Source: G963663315 sp963663315
GTDB lineage: Bacteria > Pseudomonadota > Gammaproteobacteria > Arenicellales > Poriferihabitantaceae
Reading direction: 5' to 3'
Length of the DNA stretch: 64,000 nt
Assembly (NCBI GenBank): GCA_963663315.1
Contig: OY760176.1
Coordinates: 248,001 to 312,000, forward strand
This document shows positions 44,947 to 53,848 of the stretch, one piece after another. The notes beneath the pieces are model-generated. The model searched no databases and was not told the origin of the DNA. It worked only from the letters and a program-made list of their open reading frames with translations. Both the position numbers and the translations under genes were made by a program. How positions within the stretch are numbered: position 1 is the stretch's first letter; each line of letters opens with the position of its first letter.

Positions 44947-45654
44947 ATGATGCTGCAAATAGAAAATCTGACCGTCTTCTACGGCAAAGCAATGTCGCTG
45001 GAAAAGGTATCGCTCGGAGTCGAATCCGGCCAAATCGCTGCCATCATCGGACCGGTAGGCGCAGGCAAGTCAACTTTACTGGATGCAGTGCTGGGGCTGA
45101 ACTCATCGACCGGAAATATTATTTTTGAAGGGCAGAATCTACGACGATTTTCTACCGGGAATATCGTGCGAATGGGTGTCGGATATGCACCCGAGAGAGG
45201 CAATCTCTTTACACAAATGAATGTCAGGGAAAATCTGCTGGTCGGCGCGTACACCAGTCGCTCGAATATTCGCAGAAACCTGGACCTGGTGTTCGATCTG
45301 TTTCCGGTTCTTGCGGAACGGTACAATCAGGAAGTCGGCACACAAAGTGGTGGTGAACGTCAGATGGTATCTCTGGGACGAGCGCTGATGAACAGTCCAC
45401 GCCTGCTTCTGGTAGACGAGCCCACCATTGGATTATCTCCAAAGGTGTGCCTGGACATCGCATCCGTACTGACCCGCCTGAATCTGGAGCACGGCCTCAC
45501 CATCATCATCGCAGAACAGAACGCTAATTTTACGCTGAGTCTCGCTGAACAGATTTACCTGCTTGAAGCCGGACGAATTATTCGAAGCGGCTCCAGAATT
45601 GAACTGCAGCGAGAGCGCGCGATTCAGGAATCGTATTTCGGTGGACGAAGATAG
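44947..45654 (+). CDS. Branched-chain-type ABC ATP-binding protein (LivF-like)
   Basis: About 235 residues. Walker A is IGPVGAGKSTLLDAVLG, the signature TQSGGERQMVSLGRALM, Walker B LLLVDEPTIGLS, and the H-loop His is replaced: the switch region reads IIIAEQNANFTLSL, normal for LivF, where Glu-Gln-Asn is found. ATG at 44947 is preferred; a TTG at 44935 overlapping the previous stop and an ATG at 44950 are options. Confidence 0.88.
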   Translation: MMLQIENLTVFYGKAMSLEKVSLGVESGQIAAIIGPVGAGKSTLLDAVLGLNSSTGNIIFEGQNLRRFSTGNIVRMGVGYAPERGNLFTQMNVRENLLVGAYTSRSNIRRNLDLVFDLFPVLAERYNQEVGTQSGGERQMVSLGRALMNSPRLLLVDEPTIGLSPKVCLDIASVLTRLNLEHGLTIIIAEQNANFTLSLAEQIYLLEAGRIIRSGSRIELQRERAIQESYFGGRR

Positions 45655-45719
45655 CGGAATTATTTTGTGACCAGTCAGTTAGAAAAAAACACGCCTACAA
45701 ATAATTCTGAAAAACAGCC

Positions 45720-46412
45720 ATGAAAAAGTTTAACAAAATCAGAAACATATCCCGATTATCGGATGAAGTGCACCGACAGATACTGGAAGCGGTTTCAAAT
45801 CGCTCGATCAGTCCGCACGATAGAATCATTCAGGAAGACCTTGCGGACATGATGGATGTCAGCAGAACACCGGTTCGCGACGCTTTGCTCAGACTGGAAA
45901 GCGAAGGAGTACTGGTGCGTGTTGGTCGCAGAGGATTCCATTTGCGCAGTTTTACATTCGAAGAAGTAGAGCTACTCTATCGCGCCAGGGAAGCAGTCGA
46001 ATGTTATGGGTTTGGACGGTTAAGCCAGCAGTTAAATGCCGACGACATCAGCAGACTCAAGGTAACCATCGAAGAATTGGAACGCGGTTCTCAGGAATCA
46101 GTTATGGACTATTTTAACACTAACAGGGCCATTCACCGTGAATTCGTGGTTCAGGCGAAAAACCCCTTTCTGGTGGAAATGTTTGACAGCATCTGGAATC
46201 GGGGCGGGTGTCCATTTTTGTTTTCGGAGTTTAATCCGGCAGAATTGGAAAGGTCGCTGACCGGGCATCTCGACTTGTGCGATGTGCTCAACCACAAGGA
46301 CGAACAGTTGGCGATGCGGAAAATGCGGCAGCACATTCGCGACGGGCTGGAACTTCACCGACATTCCATCGCAGATGACGAATTCGTAACCCGGGAAGTG
46401 AAAAGCAACTGA
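45720..46412 (+). CDS. GntR-family transcriptional regulator with FCD domain
   Basis: 230 residues. N-terminal winged helix (LSDEVHRQILEAVSNRSI; MMDVSRTPVRDALLRLESEG at about residues 44-63) and an all-helical FCD effector domain with likely metal-binding histidines (AIHREFVVQA, SLTGHLDLCD). Located between the importer and the glutamate-synthase-like genes, it is the only regulator in the island. The TGTATACA-type palindrome at 33830-33860 fits the sites of this family. Likely a substrate-responsive repressor; inference. Confidence 0.88.
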   Translation: MKKFNKIRNISRLSDEVHRQILEAVSNRSISPHDRIIQEDLADMMDVSRTPVRDALLRLESEGVLVRVGRRGFHLRSFTFEEVELLYRAREAVECYGFGRLSQQLNADDISRLKVTIEELERGSQESVMDYFNTNRAIHREFVVQAKNPFLVEMFDSIWNRGGCPFLFSEFNPAELERSLTGHLDLCDVLNHKDEQLAMRKMRQHIRDGLELHRHSIADDEFVTREVKSN

Positions 46413-46469
46413 ACCGATGCCTGAAACAATCACACAGTAACTATCCATTATTATGTCAGGAACAGAAGC

Positions 46470-47417
46470 ATGTGCGGAATAGCCGGAAGAATTTTACGGG
46501 AACATGGTCGAGTCGGCCACGATCTGGTGATGCTCATGGACGCGCAATCACATCGTGGCGCTGATTCGACGGGGTTTGCGATTTATACACAACCTTGTGA
46601 TAAAGGCTACAAGGTTCGAGTCATGGGTTTCAATCGCAAGCGACTGGACAATGACCTGGAAGATTTTCGGTTGATACTTCGTGAGCATGAATCGGATTTC
46701 CTCGGAGAGCCGGAAATATTTCAAACTGAAGAAAGCCATTATTCGGCTCGACTGATCGTTACTGAACCACTCAGCCTTGACAGATGGATTCGCGACGCTG
46801 ATCTGATTTCTGATCGGATTGCGGTCGAATCCGTGGGGAAGTCACTGGAAATTATCAAGGATATCGGCGATGCGGCAATGGTCGCTGACAAGCACGGCGT
46901 GAGAGAGATGCTTGGCACGCATGGCCTTGGGCATGCGAGGCTGGCAACTGAATCCGATGTGCTGCCGGATGCCAGCCACCCATTCTGGGCGCGACCTTTT
47001 CCTGATGTGGCCATTGTTCACAATGGACAGATCACAAACTATTTTACCTGGAGGAAGCGTCTGGAAGCGTCTGGTTATCGCTTTTTAACGCATAACGACA
47101 GTGAACTCATCGCAGTGTGGATCTCGGATCAAATGAAAAGTGGGTTACAACAGATGCAAGCGTTGAAGCGATCCATAATCGAGATAGATGGTGTATTCAC
47201 TTATATGATCAGTGACCTCAATGGAATCGGTTTCGCCAAGGATCGGTTTGCGATGAAACCGCTGGTAACGGTCGAGGAGAATGGTGAGTTGATCGCTGCA
47301 ACTGAGGAACAGGCAGTGCGATGCGTTTTGCCGAATGCGGTTGATATTGTGAATTATGATGGACCAGCGCTGACAAATATCTGGCCAGTTATGTCGAGGC
47401 ATCGGGAAGCGGCATGA
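46470..47417 (+). CDS. Class II glutamine amidotransferase, GlxB/MgsA-like
   Basis: 315 residues beginning MCGIAGRILREHGRVGHDL; Cys2 is the N-terminal nucleophile after Met removal. HRGADSTGFAIYT and GLGHARLATES, then HNGQITNYFTWRKRLEASGY are the glutaminase-site motifs. In the methylamine pathway the equivalent subunit of N-methylglutamate synthase (MgsA) releases the amine from gamma-glutamylmethylamide. Its stop overlaps the next ATG, and the three genes form a unit. An alternative is a role as an unassigned glutamate-synthase-like enzyme. Confidence 0.85.
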   Translation: MCGIAGRILREHGRVGHDLVMLMDAQSHRGADSTGFAIYTQPCDKGYKVRVMGFNRKRLDNDLEDFRLILREHESDFLGEPEIFQTEESHYSARLIVTEPLSLDRWIRDADLISDRIAVESVGKSLEIIKDIGDAAMVADKHGVREMLGTHGLGHARLATESDVLPDASHPFWARPFPDVAIVHNGQITNYFTWRKRLEASGYRFLTHNDSELIAVWISDQMKSGLQQMQALKRSIIEIDGVFTYMISDLNGIGFAKDRFAMKPLVTVEENGELIAATEEQAVRCVLPNAVDIVNYDGPALTNIWPVMSRHREAA

Positions 47418-48106
47418 GCGAAGTGGAAATTGTAGTCGGGCGTCGCGATATCCGCACGGTGAACGAAGAGATTCAAGCTGCCGTTGGACAGGGATATGCT
47501 GTTTTCGTTCGGGAAACATTGTCGAGGCATAATCTGGGCGTCGGACTGCCGGCTGGCGCAAAGATTCGATTTGAAGGCAGTGTCGGCTATTACTGTGGAG
47601 GACTCAACAATGGTGCAGAAATCAGCATTGAGCGTAATTCGGGCTGGGGAACCGGCGAAGGCATGTCTGGTGGTCATATCACAGTAGGTGGGTATGCAGG
47701 CATGTCGGCTGGCGCTTCCATGTCGGGTGGCGCCATTCACATCAAAGGCGATAGCGGCCCCAGGTGCGGTGTTGCAATGAAGGGCGGGACCATTATTGTC
47801 GAAGGAAAATTGGGCTACCAGTCTGGTTTTATGTCGCACGCCGGGCGCATTATTGCTCTTGGAGGCGCAGGAGCGTCTTGTGCAGACGCACTTTGGGCTG
47901 GTGAAGTCTGGGTTGCCGGCAATATTGAATCGCTCGGCGTTGATACCAGAGTCGTCGACCCGAATAATGACGAAGTTGCCACAGTGGAATCGCTGCTCAA
48001 CGAATATGGGCTTGGAAATAGTGGGCGTGAGTGGCGGAAAATAGTTTCTAACCAACGTCTATGGTATTTTGAGAGCCGGGAGGCGGATGCATGGCTGATG
48101 ATCTGA
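47414..48106 (+). CDS. GXGXG-domain glutamate-synthase-like subunit, GlxC/MgsB-like
   Basis: 230 residues of right-handed beta-helix with repeated Gly motifs (IRFEGSVGYYCGGLNNGAEI, MSGGHITVGGYAGMSAGASM, IHIKGDSGPRCG), as in the C-terminal domain of glutamate synthase large subunit. As a free-standing protein it corresponds to MgsB/GlxC. It overlaps its neighbours by 4 and 16 bp, so the three subunits are probably made in step. Confidence 0.9.
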   Translation: MSEVEIVVGRRDIRTVNEEIQAAVGQGYAVFVRETLSRHNLGVGLPAGAKIRFEGSVGYYCGGLNNGAEISIERNSGWGTGEGMSGGHITVGGYAGMSAGASMSGGAIHIKGDSGPRCGVAMKGGTIIVEGKLGYQSGFMSHAGRIIALGGAGASCADALWAGEVWVAGNIESLGVDTRVVDPNNDEVATVESLLNEYGLGNSGREWRKIVSNQRLWYFESREADAWLMI

Positions 48107-49512
48107 CAAAACCCTACGTCTACCCCTTTGAACTTCCCTCGGAAGAGGAAATCAGGTTCGGCGACAACGCAATTGCCGGCCGCCCGGCAGGTGTGCCCTC
48201 TTCCTACAGCGAAGGCGGATCGACTCGCTGGACCCCGGATGCCATCGCGGAAGTGCATGCGCTCGCGCAATTGGGACGGTATCAGGTCCGAGGCTACAAC
48301 ACGTTCAATAAACGTATGCCAACTTTCGATGACCTCACTTTTGTCCCGGCAACGATGACCCGGCTTCCTCTGGAGGGGTATCGGGAAAATTGTGATACGA
48401 CTACGATTCTGGGCGCAGGGACTGGAAAGGTTGAAAAGCCAATCGAATTGAAGATACCCGTTTATATTGCTTCCATGTCGTTCGGCGCCCTGTCGGCAAG
48501 CGCCAAGGTGGCGCTGGGCTATGGCGCATCAAAGGTCGGGACGATGACCTGCACCGGAGAAGGCGGGATGCTGGATGAAGAACGCGAAGCCAGTCAGTGC
48601 CTGGTGTATCAAATGACGCCTTCACGTTACGGCATGGACCTGGATCATCTAAGAAAAGCAGACGGTTTTGAACTGGTTATGGGTCAGGGCGCCAAACCAG
48701 GAACGGGGGGAATCTTACTTGGCATGAAAGTGTCGAAACGAGTGTCACAGATGCGTACTTTGCCGGAGGGTGTTGATCAACGTTCAACGGTTCGACATCC
48801 GGATTTCCTCGGCGCTGACGACCTGGCGGTAAAAATTGAGGAACTGCGAATTGCAACCAACTACAGGATTCCCATTTTTGTGAAAATTGGCGCGACACGC
48901 CCACGATACGATGTTGCGATAGCGGCCAAGGCGGGCGCTGATGTCGTGGTTGTCGACGGCGCCGAAGGCGGCACCGGCGCCTCCCCGGAATTATTGCTGA
49001 ATCATACTGGCATCCCGACCTTGTCCGCAATTAGACCTGCGCGCGAAGCGCTTGATGAGTGCGGGATGACAGGAAAGGTTTCGTTGGTGATTTCAGGCGG
49101 GATCCGTTCGGGCGTGGATGCGGCCAAATGTCTTGCGCTGGGAGCTGACGCGGTGATGATCGGTAATGCGGCCATGATCGCCTTAGGATGCAATTCACCG
49201 CGATATGGAGATGATTATGCAAAACTTGGCACATCGCCAGGCGCGTGTCATCACTGTCACACTGGATTGTGTCCGGTCGGTATTACCACTCAAGATCCCG
49301 AGCTGGAGAAAAGAGTGGATATCGCAGCCGGTGCAGAGCGAGTCGCAAGATTTCTTACCGCGATCACAATGGAGATTACCATGCTCGCAAAAGCCTGCGG
49401 CAAGTCGTCGGTGCACAATCTCGAATCAGAAGACTTAAGAGCAATGTCACTGGAAGCGTCTGCGCTTGCCGGTGTAAAGATGGTGGGCATGGACCGGGTA
49501 TTCGACTGGTAA
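48091..49512 (+). CDS. FMN-binding glutamate-synthase-like subunit, GlxD/MgsC-like
   Basis: 473 residues of the glutamate synthase FMN barrel: IASMSFGALSASAKVALGYG, VDGAEGGTGASPELLLNHTG, SLVISGGIRSGVDAAKCLAL, and an iron-sulfur cluster motif CHHCHTGLCPVGI. It completes the split glutamate-synthase-like set. In MgsABC this subunit performs the synthesis of N-methylglutamate from 2-oxoglutarate and methylamine; other amines are conceivable. The N-methylglutamate dehydrogenase genes (mgdABCD) are absent here; the sarcosine-oxidase-like or opine-like enzymes may replace them. Last gene of the island. Confidence 0.88.
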   Translation: MADDLTKPYVYPFELPSEEEIRFGDNAIAGRPAGVPSSYSEGGSTRWTPDAIAEVHALAQLGRYQVRGYNTFNKRMPTFDDLTFVPATMTRLPLEGYRENCDTTTILGAGTGKVEKPIELKIPVYIASMSFGALSASAKVALGYGASKVGTMTCTGEGGMLDEEREASQCLVYQMTPSRYGMDLDHLRKADGFELVMGQGAKPGTGGILLGMKVSKRVSQMRTLPEGVDQRSTVRHPDFLGADDLAVKIEELRIATNYRIPIFVKIGATRPRYDVAIAAKAGADVVVVDGAEGGTGASPELLLNHTGIPTLSAIRPAREALDECGMTGKVSLVISGGIRSGVDAAKCLALGADAVMIGNAAMIALGCNSPRYGDDYAKLGTSPGACHHCHTGLCPVGITTQDPELEKRVDIAAGAERVARFLTAITMEITMLAKACGKSSVHNLESEDLRAMSLEASALAGVKMVGMDRVFDW

Positions 49513-49720
49513 ACAGGACAAAAACCTCCGCTCAATTAAATAATCCATCAGCAAGATCAAAGAAATTCTTGCGACACATTGGGTTCCCGCTGGTGGAATG
49601 TGTCAGGTGGAAAGGATATTCCCGGTGTTTATGATACTATCATGCTCATGTTTGAAACCAGTTACAGGTTCAGGTTTTGCCTTGCCGGGCAGCAAAGAAC
49701 AAAGTCGGGAAGGATCATCG

Positions 49721-50455
49721 ATGGCAGGGCATAGCAAGTGGGCCAATATCAAGTTCCGAAAAGCAGCCCAGGACGCCAAACGCGGCAAGATATTCACTAA
49801 ACTGATCAAAGAGATCACGGTCTCGACTCGGCTGGGCGGTGGCGACCCGGATGCGAATCCGAGATTGCGGGCAGCCATTGACAAGGCATTGGCCGGCAAC
49901 ATGACCTGGGATACCATCAATCGTGCGGTAAAACGCGGCTCTGGTGCATTGGAAGGGGATGATATCGTCGAGATCCGTTATGAGGGTTATGGTCCCAAAG
50001 GGGTCGCCGTTTTGGTGGAGTGTGCCACGGACAACAAAAACAGGACAGTCAGTGAAGTGCGCCATGCCTTCACCAAACATGGTGGGAATCTCGGAACGGA
50101 TGGGTCGGTCGCCTGGCTTTTCAGTAAAATCGGATCCATCGTGTTTTCAAATGGGGAAGATGAAGAAGAAATCATGGGTGTGGCCCTTGAAGCAGGCGCG
50201 GAAGATATTGAGAGTGAAGACGGAATCATTGAGGTGGTGACACTCCCGGAAGATTTTCACGAAGTCCAGCAGGCGATGAAAGAGGCGGGACTGCGGGCAG
50301 AAATGGCTGAATTGATCCAGCGGCCCTCGATAGAAATCGAAGTACAGGGAGAGGATGTCGAGAAGGTGATGAAGCTGATCAATGCCCTGGAAGAACTGGA
50401 CGATGTTCAGGATGTTTTTACCAACGCCAGTTTCAACGGAAGCGAGGTAGAGTAA
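49721..50455 (+). CDS. yebC: YebC/PmpR family protein
   Basis: 244 residues from the ATG at 49721 (MAGHSKWANIKFRKAAQDAK), the standard family start; a longer open frame upstream is not conserved. Members act in ribosome/translation control or as DNA-binding regulators. Its stop overlaps the ruvC start, as in many gammaproteobacteria. Confidence 0.95.
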   Translation: MAGHSKWANIKFRKAAQDAKRGKIFTKLIKEITVSTRLGGGDPDANPRLRAAIDKALAGNMTWDTINRAVKRGSGALEGDDIVEIRYEGYGPKGVAVLVECATDNKNRTVSEVRHAFTKHGGNLGTDGSVAWLFSKIGSIVFSNGEDEEEIMGVALEAGAEDIESEDGIIEVVTLPEDFHEVQQAMKEAGLRAEMAELIQRPSIEIEVQGEDVEKVMKLINALEELDDVQDVFTNASFNGSEVE

Positions 50456-50946
50456 TGCGGGTGCTGGGAATCGATCCGGGTTCCCGAAATACAGGGCTTG
50501 GCGTTGTTGAAGCGATCAATGATCGACTTCGCCCTGTTGCACATCATTGTATCCGAATGGGTAGCGAGCCGCTTCCTGATCGATTGGGTCGGATTTATCA
50601 GGGCGTGCAGGATATGATCACGCAGTATGAGCCTGATCTGGTTGCAGTAGAACAGGTGTTTGTTGCCAAGAACGCCAAATCTGCGCTGGTTCTGGGACAG
50701 GCCAGAGGCAGCGCTGTCTGTTCCGCGGTGAATGCTGATCGAGCCGTTTTCGAGTATAGTGCATTGCAGATAAAACGCGCTCTGGTCGGTTCAGGTAATG
50801 CGAAGAAAGAACAGGTGCAGTATATGGTGCGGGTATTGCTCGGTCTGGCGCAAACGCCTGGTCCGGATGAGGCAGATGCCCTGGCCTGTGCGATCTGTCA
50901 TATCCACACTGCCCGGACACAGGAAAAACTGCACGTAACATCATGA
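50455..50946 (+). CDS. ruvC: Holliday junction resolvase RuvC
   Basis: 163 residues. Acidic active-site residues are seen in VLGIDPGSRNTGLG (Asp7), VAVEQVF (Glu) and PDEADALACAICH (Asp pair). The nuclease cuts Holliday junctions with RuvAB, whose genes follow. Slightly shorter than E. coli RuvC (173). Confidence 0.95.
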   Translation: MRVLGIDPGSRNTGLGVVEAINDRLRPVAHHCIRMGSEPLPDRLGRIYQGVQDMITQYEPDLVAVEQVFVAKNAKSALVLGQARGSAVCSAVNADRAVFEYSALQIKRALVGSGNAKKEQVQYMVRVLLGLAQTPGPDEADALACAICHIHTARTQEKLHVTS

Positions 50947-50974
50947 AAGGATTGAATACAGTACTGGCTGCCCT

Positions 50975-51583
50975 GTGATTGGATTCCTGAAAGGACAGTT
51001 GTTGCAAAAGCAACCGCCGTTCCTGTTACTTGATGTCAACGGTGTTGGCTACGAAGTCGAGGCGCCGATGTCGACATTTTATGACTTGTCCAACGAGACC
51101 GGGGCGACAGAGGTGGCATTGTATATCCATCTGGTGGTGCGCGAAGATGCACAGCTTTTGTATGGTTTTTCAGATCAGAACCAACGACAGCTTTTTCGCA
51201 ATCTGCTGAAAATCAACGGAGTGGGTCCACGGGTGGCGCTGGCTATCCTGTCCACACTGACGACAAGCGAGTTTATTATCTGTATCCAGCATGAAGACAC
51301 TGTCACTCTGACCCGGGTGCCGGGGATAGGCAAAAAGACTGCAGAGAGAATTATTATCGACATGCGGGATCGCGTCGAAGCGCTGGAGGGCAAGGGTTTA
51401 TCTGCGGGGTTGCCCCGCAAACCGGCAGACCAGGATAATCCGGTTCAGGATGCTGTGAGTGCATTGATAGCGCTTGGTTACAAGCCTGCAGAGGCCAGTC
51501 GTGCGGTTCAGTTGGTCAGGGATGAAAGCGAAAAACGCGATGAACTGATCAGGAATGCATTGCAGTATTTGACAAAAAGATGA
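50975..51583 (+). CDS. ruvA: Holliday junction DNA helicase subunit RuvA
   Basis: 202 residues from a GTG start (MIGFLKGQLL). Two helix-hairpin-helix motifs (INGVGPRVALAIL, VPGIGKKTAERII) bind the junction; the C-terminal domain contacts RuvB. It overlaps ruvB by 4 bp. Confidence 0.96.
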   Translation: MIGFLKGQLLQKQPPFLLLDVNGVGYEVEAPMSTFYDLSNETGATEVALYIHLVVREDAQLLYGFSDQNQRQLFRNLLKINGVGPRVALAILSTLTTSEFIICIQHEDTVTLTRVPGIGKKTAERIIIDMRDRVEALEGKGLSAGLPRKPADQDNPVQDAVSALIALGYKPAEASRAVQLVRDESEKRDELIRNALQYLTKR

Positions 51584-52656
51584 CTGAATATAACCCCTTG
51601 TTATCCCGGGGCGAGCATAATGATTCCGCCCAGGAGGGAATGCTCGAACGCAGTCTGCGTCCATCCAGCCTGGAAGAGTTTGTCGGGCAGACCAGCACCA
51701 AAGCGCAACTGGACATATTCATTAAGGCGGCGAAGTACAGGGAGGAAGCGCTGGATCATGTGCTGGTGTTTGGCCCGCCCGGTCTGGGGAAAACCACCCT
51801 GGCGCATATTCTTGCCGTGGAGATGGGTGCAAATCTGCGCCAGACATCCGGACCGGTACTGGAAAAAGCGGGTGATCTGGCGGCGATTCTGACCAATCTG
51901 GAAGCCGGAGATGTGCTTTTTATTGATGAAATTCATCGATTGAATCCGGCTATTGAAGAGATTTTGTATCCTGCGCTGGAAGATTATCATCTCGATATCA
52001 TGATCGGCGAAGGCCCCGCAGCAAGGTCAATCAAATTGAACCTGCCTCCCTTTACTCTGGTCGGTGCAACCACCCGGGCGGGACTGCTGACATCACCCTT
52101 GCGGGACCGGTTCGGTATCGTCCAGCGATTACAGTTTTATACGACTGAAGAGTTGACCCTAATTGTTGAGCGGTCCGCCGGACTTCTGAATGTGGAGCAT
52201 GAACCGGACGGCATAAAGGCGATTGCGATGCGCTCTCGCGGTACGCCACGAATTGCGAACCGGTTGTTGCGACGGGTTCGGGATTATGCCCAGGTCAAGG
52301 GTGATGGCAATCTGACGGAGGATATCGCCAATGCTGCACTGGATATGCTGGAAGTGGATCAATCAGGACTGGATTTGCTTGACCGGAATCTGTTGCTGGC
52401 GATCATACAGAAATTTGACGGCGGACCAGTGGGAATCGACAGTATTGCTGCAGCGATCGGAGAGGAGCGCGGCACCCTTGAAGAAGTTGTCGAGCCTTAC
52501 CTTATTCAGCAGGGATATCTTATGCGGACACCCCGGGGGCGTGTGGTAACCAGAAATGCCTGGCAACACATGGGGTTGAAAATGCCGAGAGAAGCGACCA
52601 GCGACCAACAGGAAATATCCCCGGATGCTGACTGTTCAGACCCGGTTCATGAGTAA
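51580..52656 (+). CDS. ruvB: Holliday junction DNA helicase subunit RuvB
   Basis: 358 residues, AAA+ motor with Walker A (GPPGLGKTTLAHILAVEMG), Walker B (FIDEIHRL), sensor GATTRAGLL and a C-terminal winged helix (GYLMRTPRGRVVT). ybgC, which often lies between ruvB and tolQ, is missing; tolQ starts 36 bp later. Confidence 0.97.
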   Translation: MTEYNPLLSRGEHNDSAQEGMLERSLRPSSLEEFVGQTSTKAQLDIFIKAAKYREEALDHVLVFGPPGLGKTTLAHILAVEMGANLRQTSGPVLEKAGDLAAILTNLEAGDVLFIDEIHRLNPAIEEILYPALEDYHLDIMIGEGPAARSIKLNLPPFTLVGATTRAGLLTSPLRDRFGIVQRLQFYTTEELTLIVERSAGLLNVEHEPDGIKAIAMRSRGTPRIANRLLRRVRDYAQVKGDGNLTEDIANAALDMLEVDQSGLDLLDRNLLLAIIQKFDGGPVGIDSIAAAIGEERGTLEEVVEPYLIQQGYLMRTPRGRVVTRNAWQHMGLKMPREATSDQQEISPDADCSDPVHE

Positions 52657-52692
52657 GACATATTATAACGAATTTTTAACCTGTTCAGGCCT

Positions 52693-53394
52693 ATGAACGT
52701 AGAAAGCACGATACAAGCCAATAGCTCCCTTCTGTCCCTGATCCTGGGCGCCAGTTGGCCGGTACAGATGGTGATGCTGATACTCCTTGGCGCTTCTGTA
52801 ACATCATGGTACATGATTGAACGCAAGAGAACTGCTTTCAAACGCTGGAATAACGTTGCAGACGAGTTCGAAGACCAGTTCTGGTCCTGGGGGGAGATGA
52901 AGGTAATCTACCGGTATTGGGTTGGGCAACGGGAATCCGAGGGAATAGCCAATATTTTTCTGGCCGGATTCCGTGAATTCAACAGACTGGTCAAACAGCA
53001 GAACGTCCACCGGTCAGACATGGTGGATGGAGTGCATCGCTCGATGCGGGTGGCGCTTAGCCGGGAAATGGTGAGTATTGAACAACATTTGCCATTTCTT
53101 GCCACGGTTGGATCAATCAGCCCGTATGTGGGGTTGTTCGGCACTGTGTGGGGAATCATGCATTCATTCCAGGGCTTGAGCGGGATGCAGCAGGTTACCA
53201 TTGCTACGGTTGCGCCGGGCATTGCCGAGGCATTGATCGCTACAGCCATGGGATTGTTTGCGGCGATTCCAGCGGTGATCGCTTATAACAAGTTTGCCAA
53301 TACCGCTGAAAGACTAAGCGGTCGCTACGAAGTGTTCATTGAAGAATTCCTGAGTATTGTCAATCGTCAGGATGTAGGGGGATCGCCGGAATGA
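52693..53394 (+). CDS. tolQ: Tol-Pal system proton channel subunit TolQ
   Basis: 233 residues, three membrane helices; the conserved pair of helices 2 and 3 is seen at TVGSISPYVGLFGTVWGIMH and APGIAEALIATAMGLFAAIP. TolQ and TolR form the proton-driven motor for outer-membrane constriction at division. It overlaps tolR by 4 bp. Confidence 0.95.
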   Translation: MNVESTIQANSSLLSLILGASWPVQMVMLILLGASVTSWYMIERKRTAFKRWNNVADEFEDQFWSWGEMKVIYRYWVGQRESEGIANIFLAGFREFNRLVKQQNVHRSDMVDGVHRSMRVALSREMVSIEQHLPFLATVGSISPYVGLFGTVWGIMHSFQGLSGMQQVTIATVAPGIAEALIATAMGLFAAIPAVIAYNKFANTAERLSGRYEVFIEEFLSIVNRQDVGGSPE

Positions 53395-53816
53395 ATTACA
53401 GCAGCCAACGTCGTAAAAATCGCATGATTTCGGAAATCAATGTTGTACCTTATATCGATGTGATGCTGGTATTGCTGATTATATTCATGGTGACCGCACC
53501 GCTTTTAAGTACCGGAGTCACCGTTGATTTACCCAAAGCCGCAGCCGAACCTATGGAGAACGATAGTGAAGAGCCCTTTGTCGTTACCGTGGATGCCGAT
53601 GGGAACTACTATATCAACGATGATGAACAGAAAATTGCTTCGGGGCGTGAAATTGAACTGAAAGCCAGAGCGGTGCTGGCAAGAAACCCGGAACTGCCTT
53701 TTGTGATAAGGGGAGATGGTGCAGCAGAGTATTCCTTTGTGATGCAAGCCATGGTGCTGTTGCAAAAAGCGGGTGTTGAGTCAGTGGGCCTGGTCACTGA
53801 CCCGCCTGAGTCCTGA
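53391..53816 (+). CDS. tolR: Tol-Pal system protein TolR
   Basis: 141 residues. Single membrane helix with the essential Asp (VVPYIDVMLVLLIIFMVTAP) and a periplasmic domain. Partner of TolQ. Confidence 0.95.
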   Translation: MNYSSQRRKNRMISEINVVPYIDVMLVLLIIFMVTAPLLSTGVTVDLPKAAAEPMENDSEEPFVVTVDADGNYYINDDEQKIASGREIELKARAVLARNPELPFVIRGDGAAEYSFVMQAMVLLQKAGVESVGLVTDPPES

Positions 53817-53848
53817 CCGGTGCAAACTCAAGATTGCAAGACTATGGA

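Larger units (their letters stand above)
29959..49512. other. Accessory metabolic island splitting aspS from yebC
   Basis: About 19.5 kb of non-housekeeping genes lie between aspS and yebC, two genes that are usually neighbours in gammaproteobacteria. The plus-strand part (33908-49512) is tightly packed, with many overlapping start and stop codons: microcompartment, transporter, regulator and glutamate-synthase-like genes. The minus-strand part holds the flavoprotein, a TPR protein and the tandem anhydrase-like protein. No integrase, transposase or flanking direct repeat was seen, so the mode of acquisition is unknown. Confidence 0.75.

Noticed and set aside
47354..48055. Minus-strand open frame of 233 codons opposite the GXGXG subunit
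   Set aside because: It is antisense to a well-supported domain and overlaps the ends of two coupled genes.
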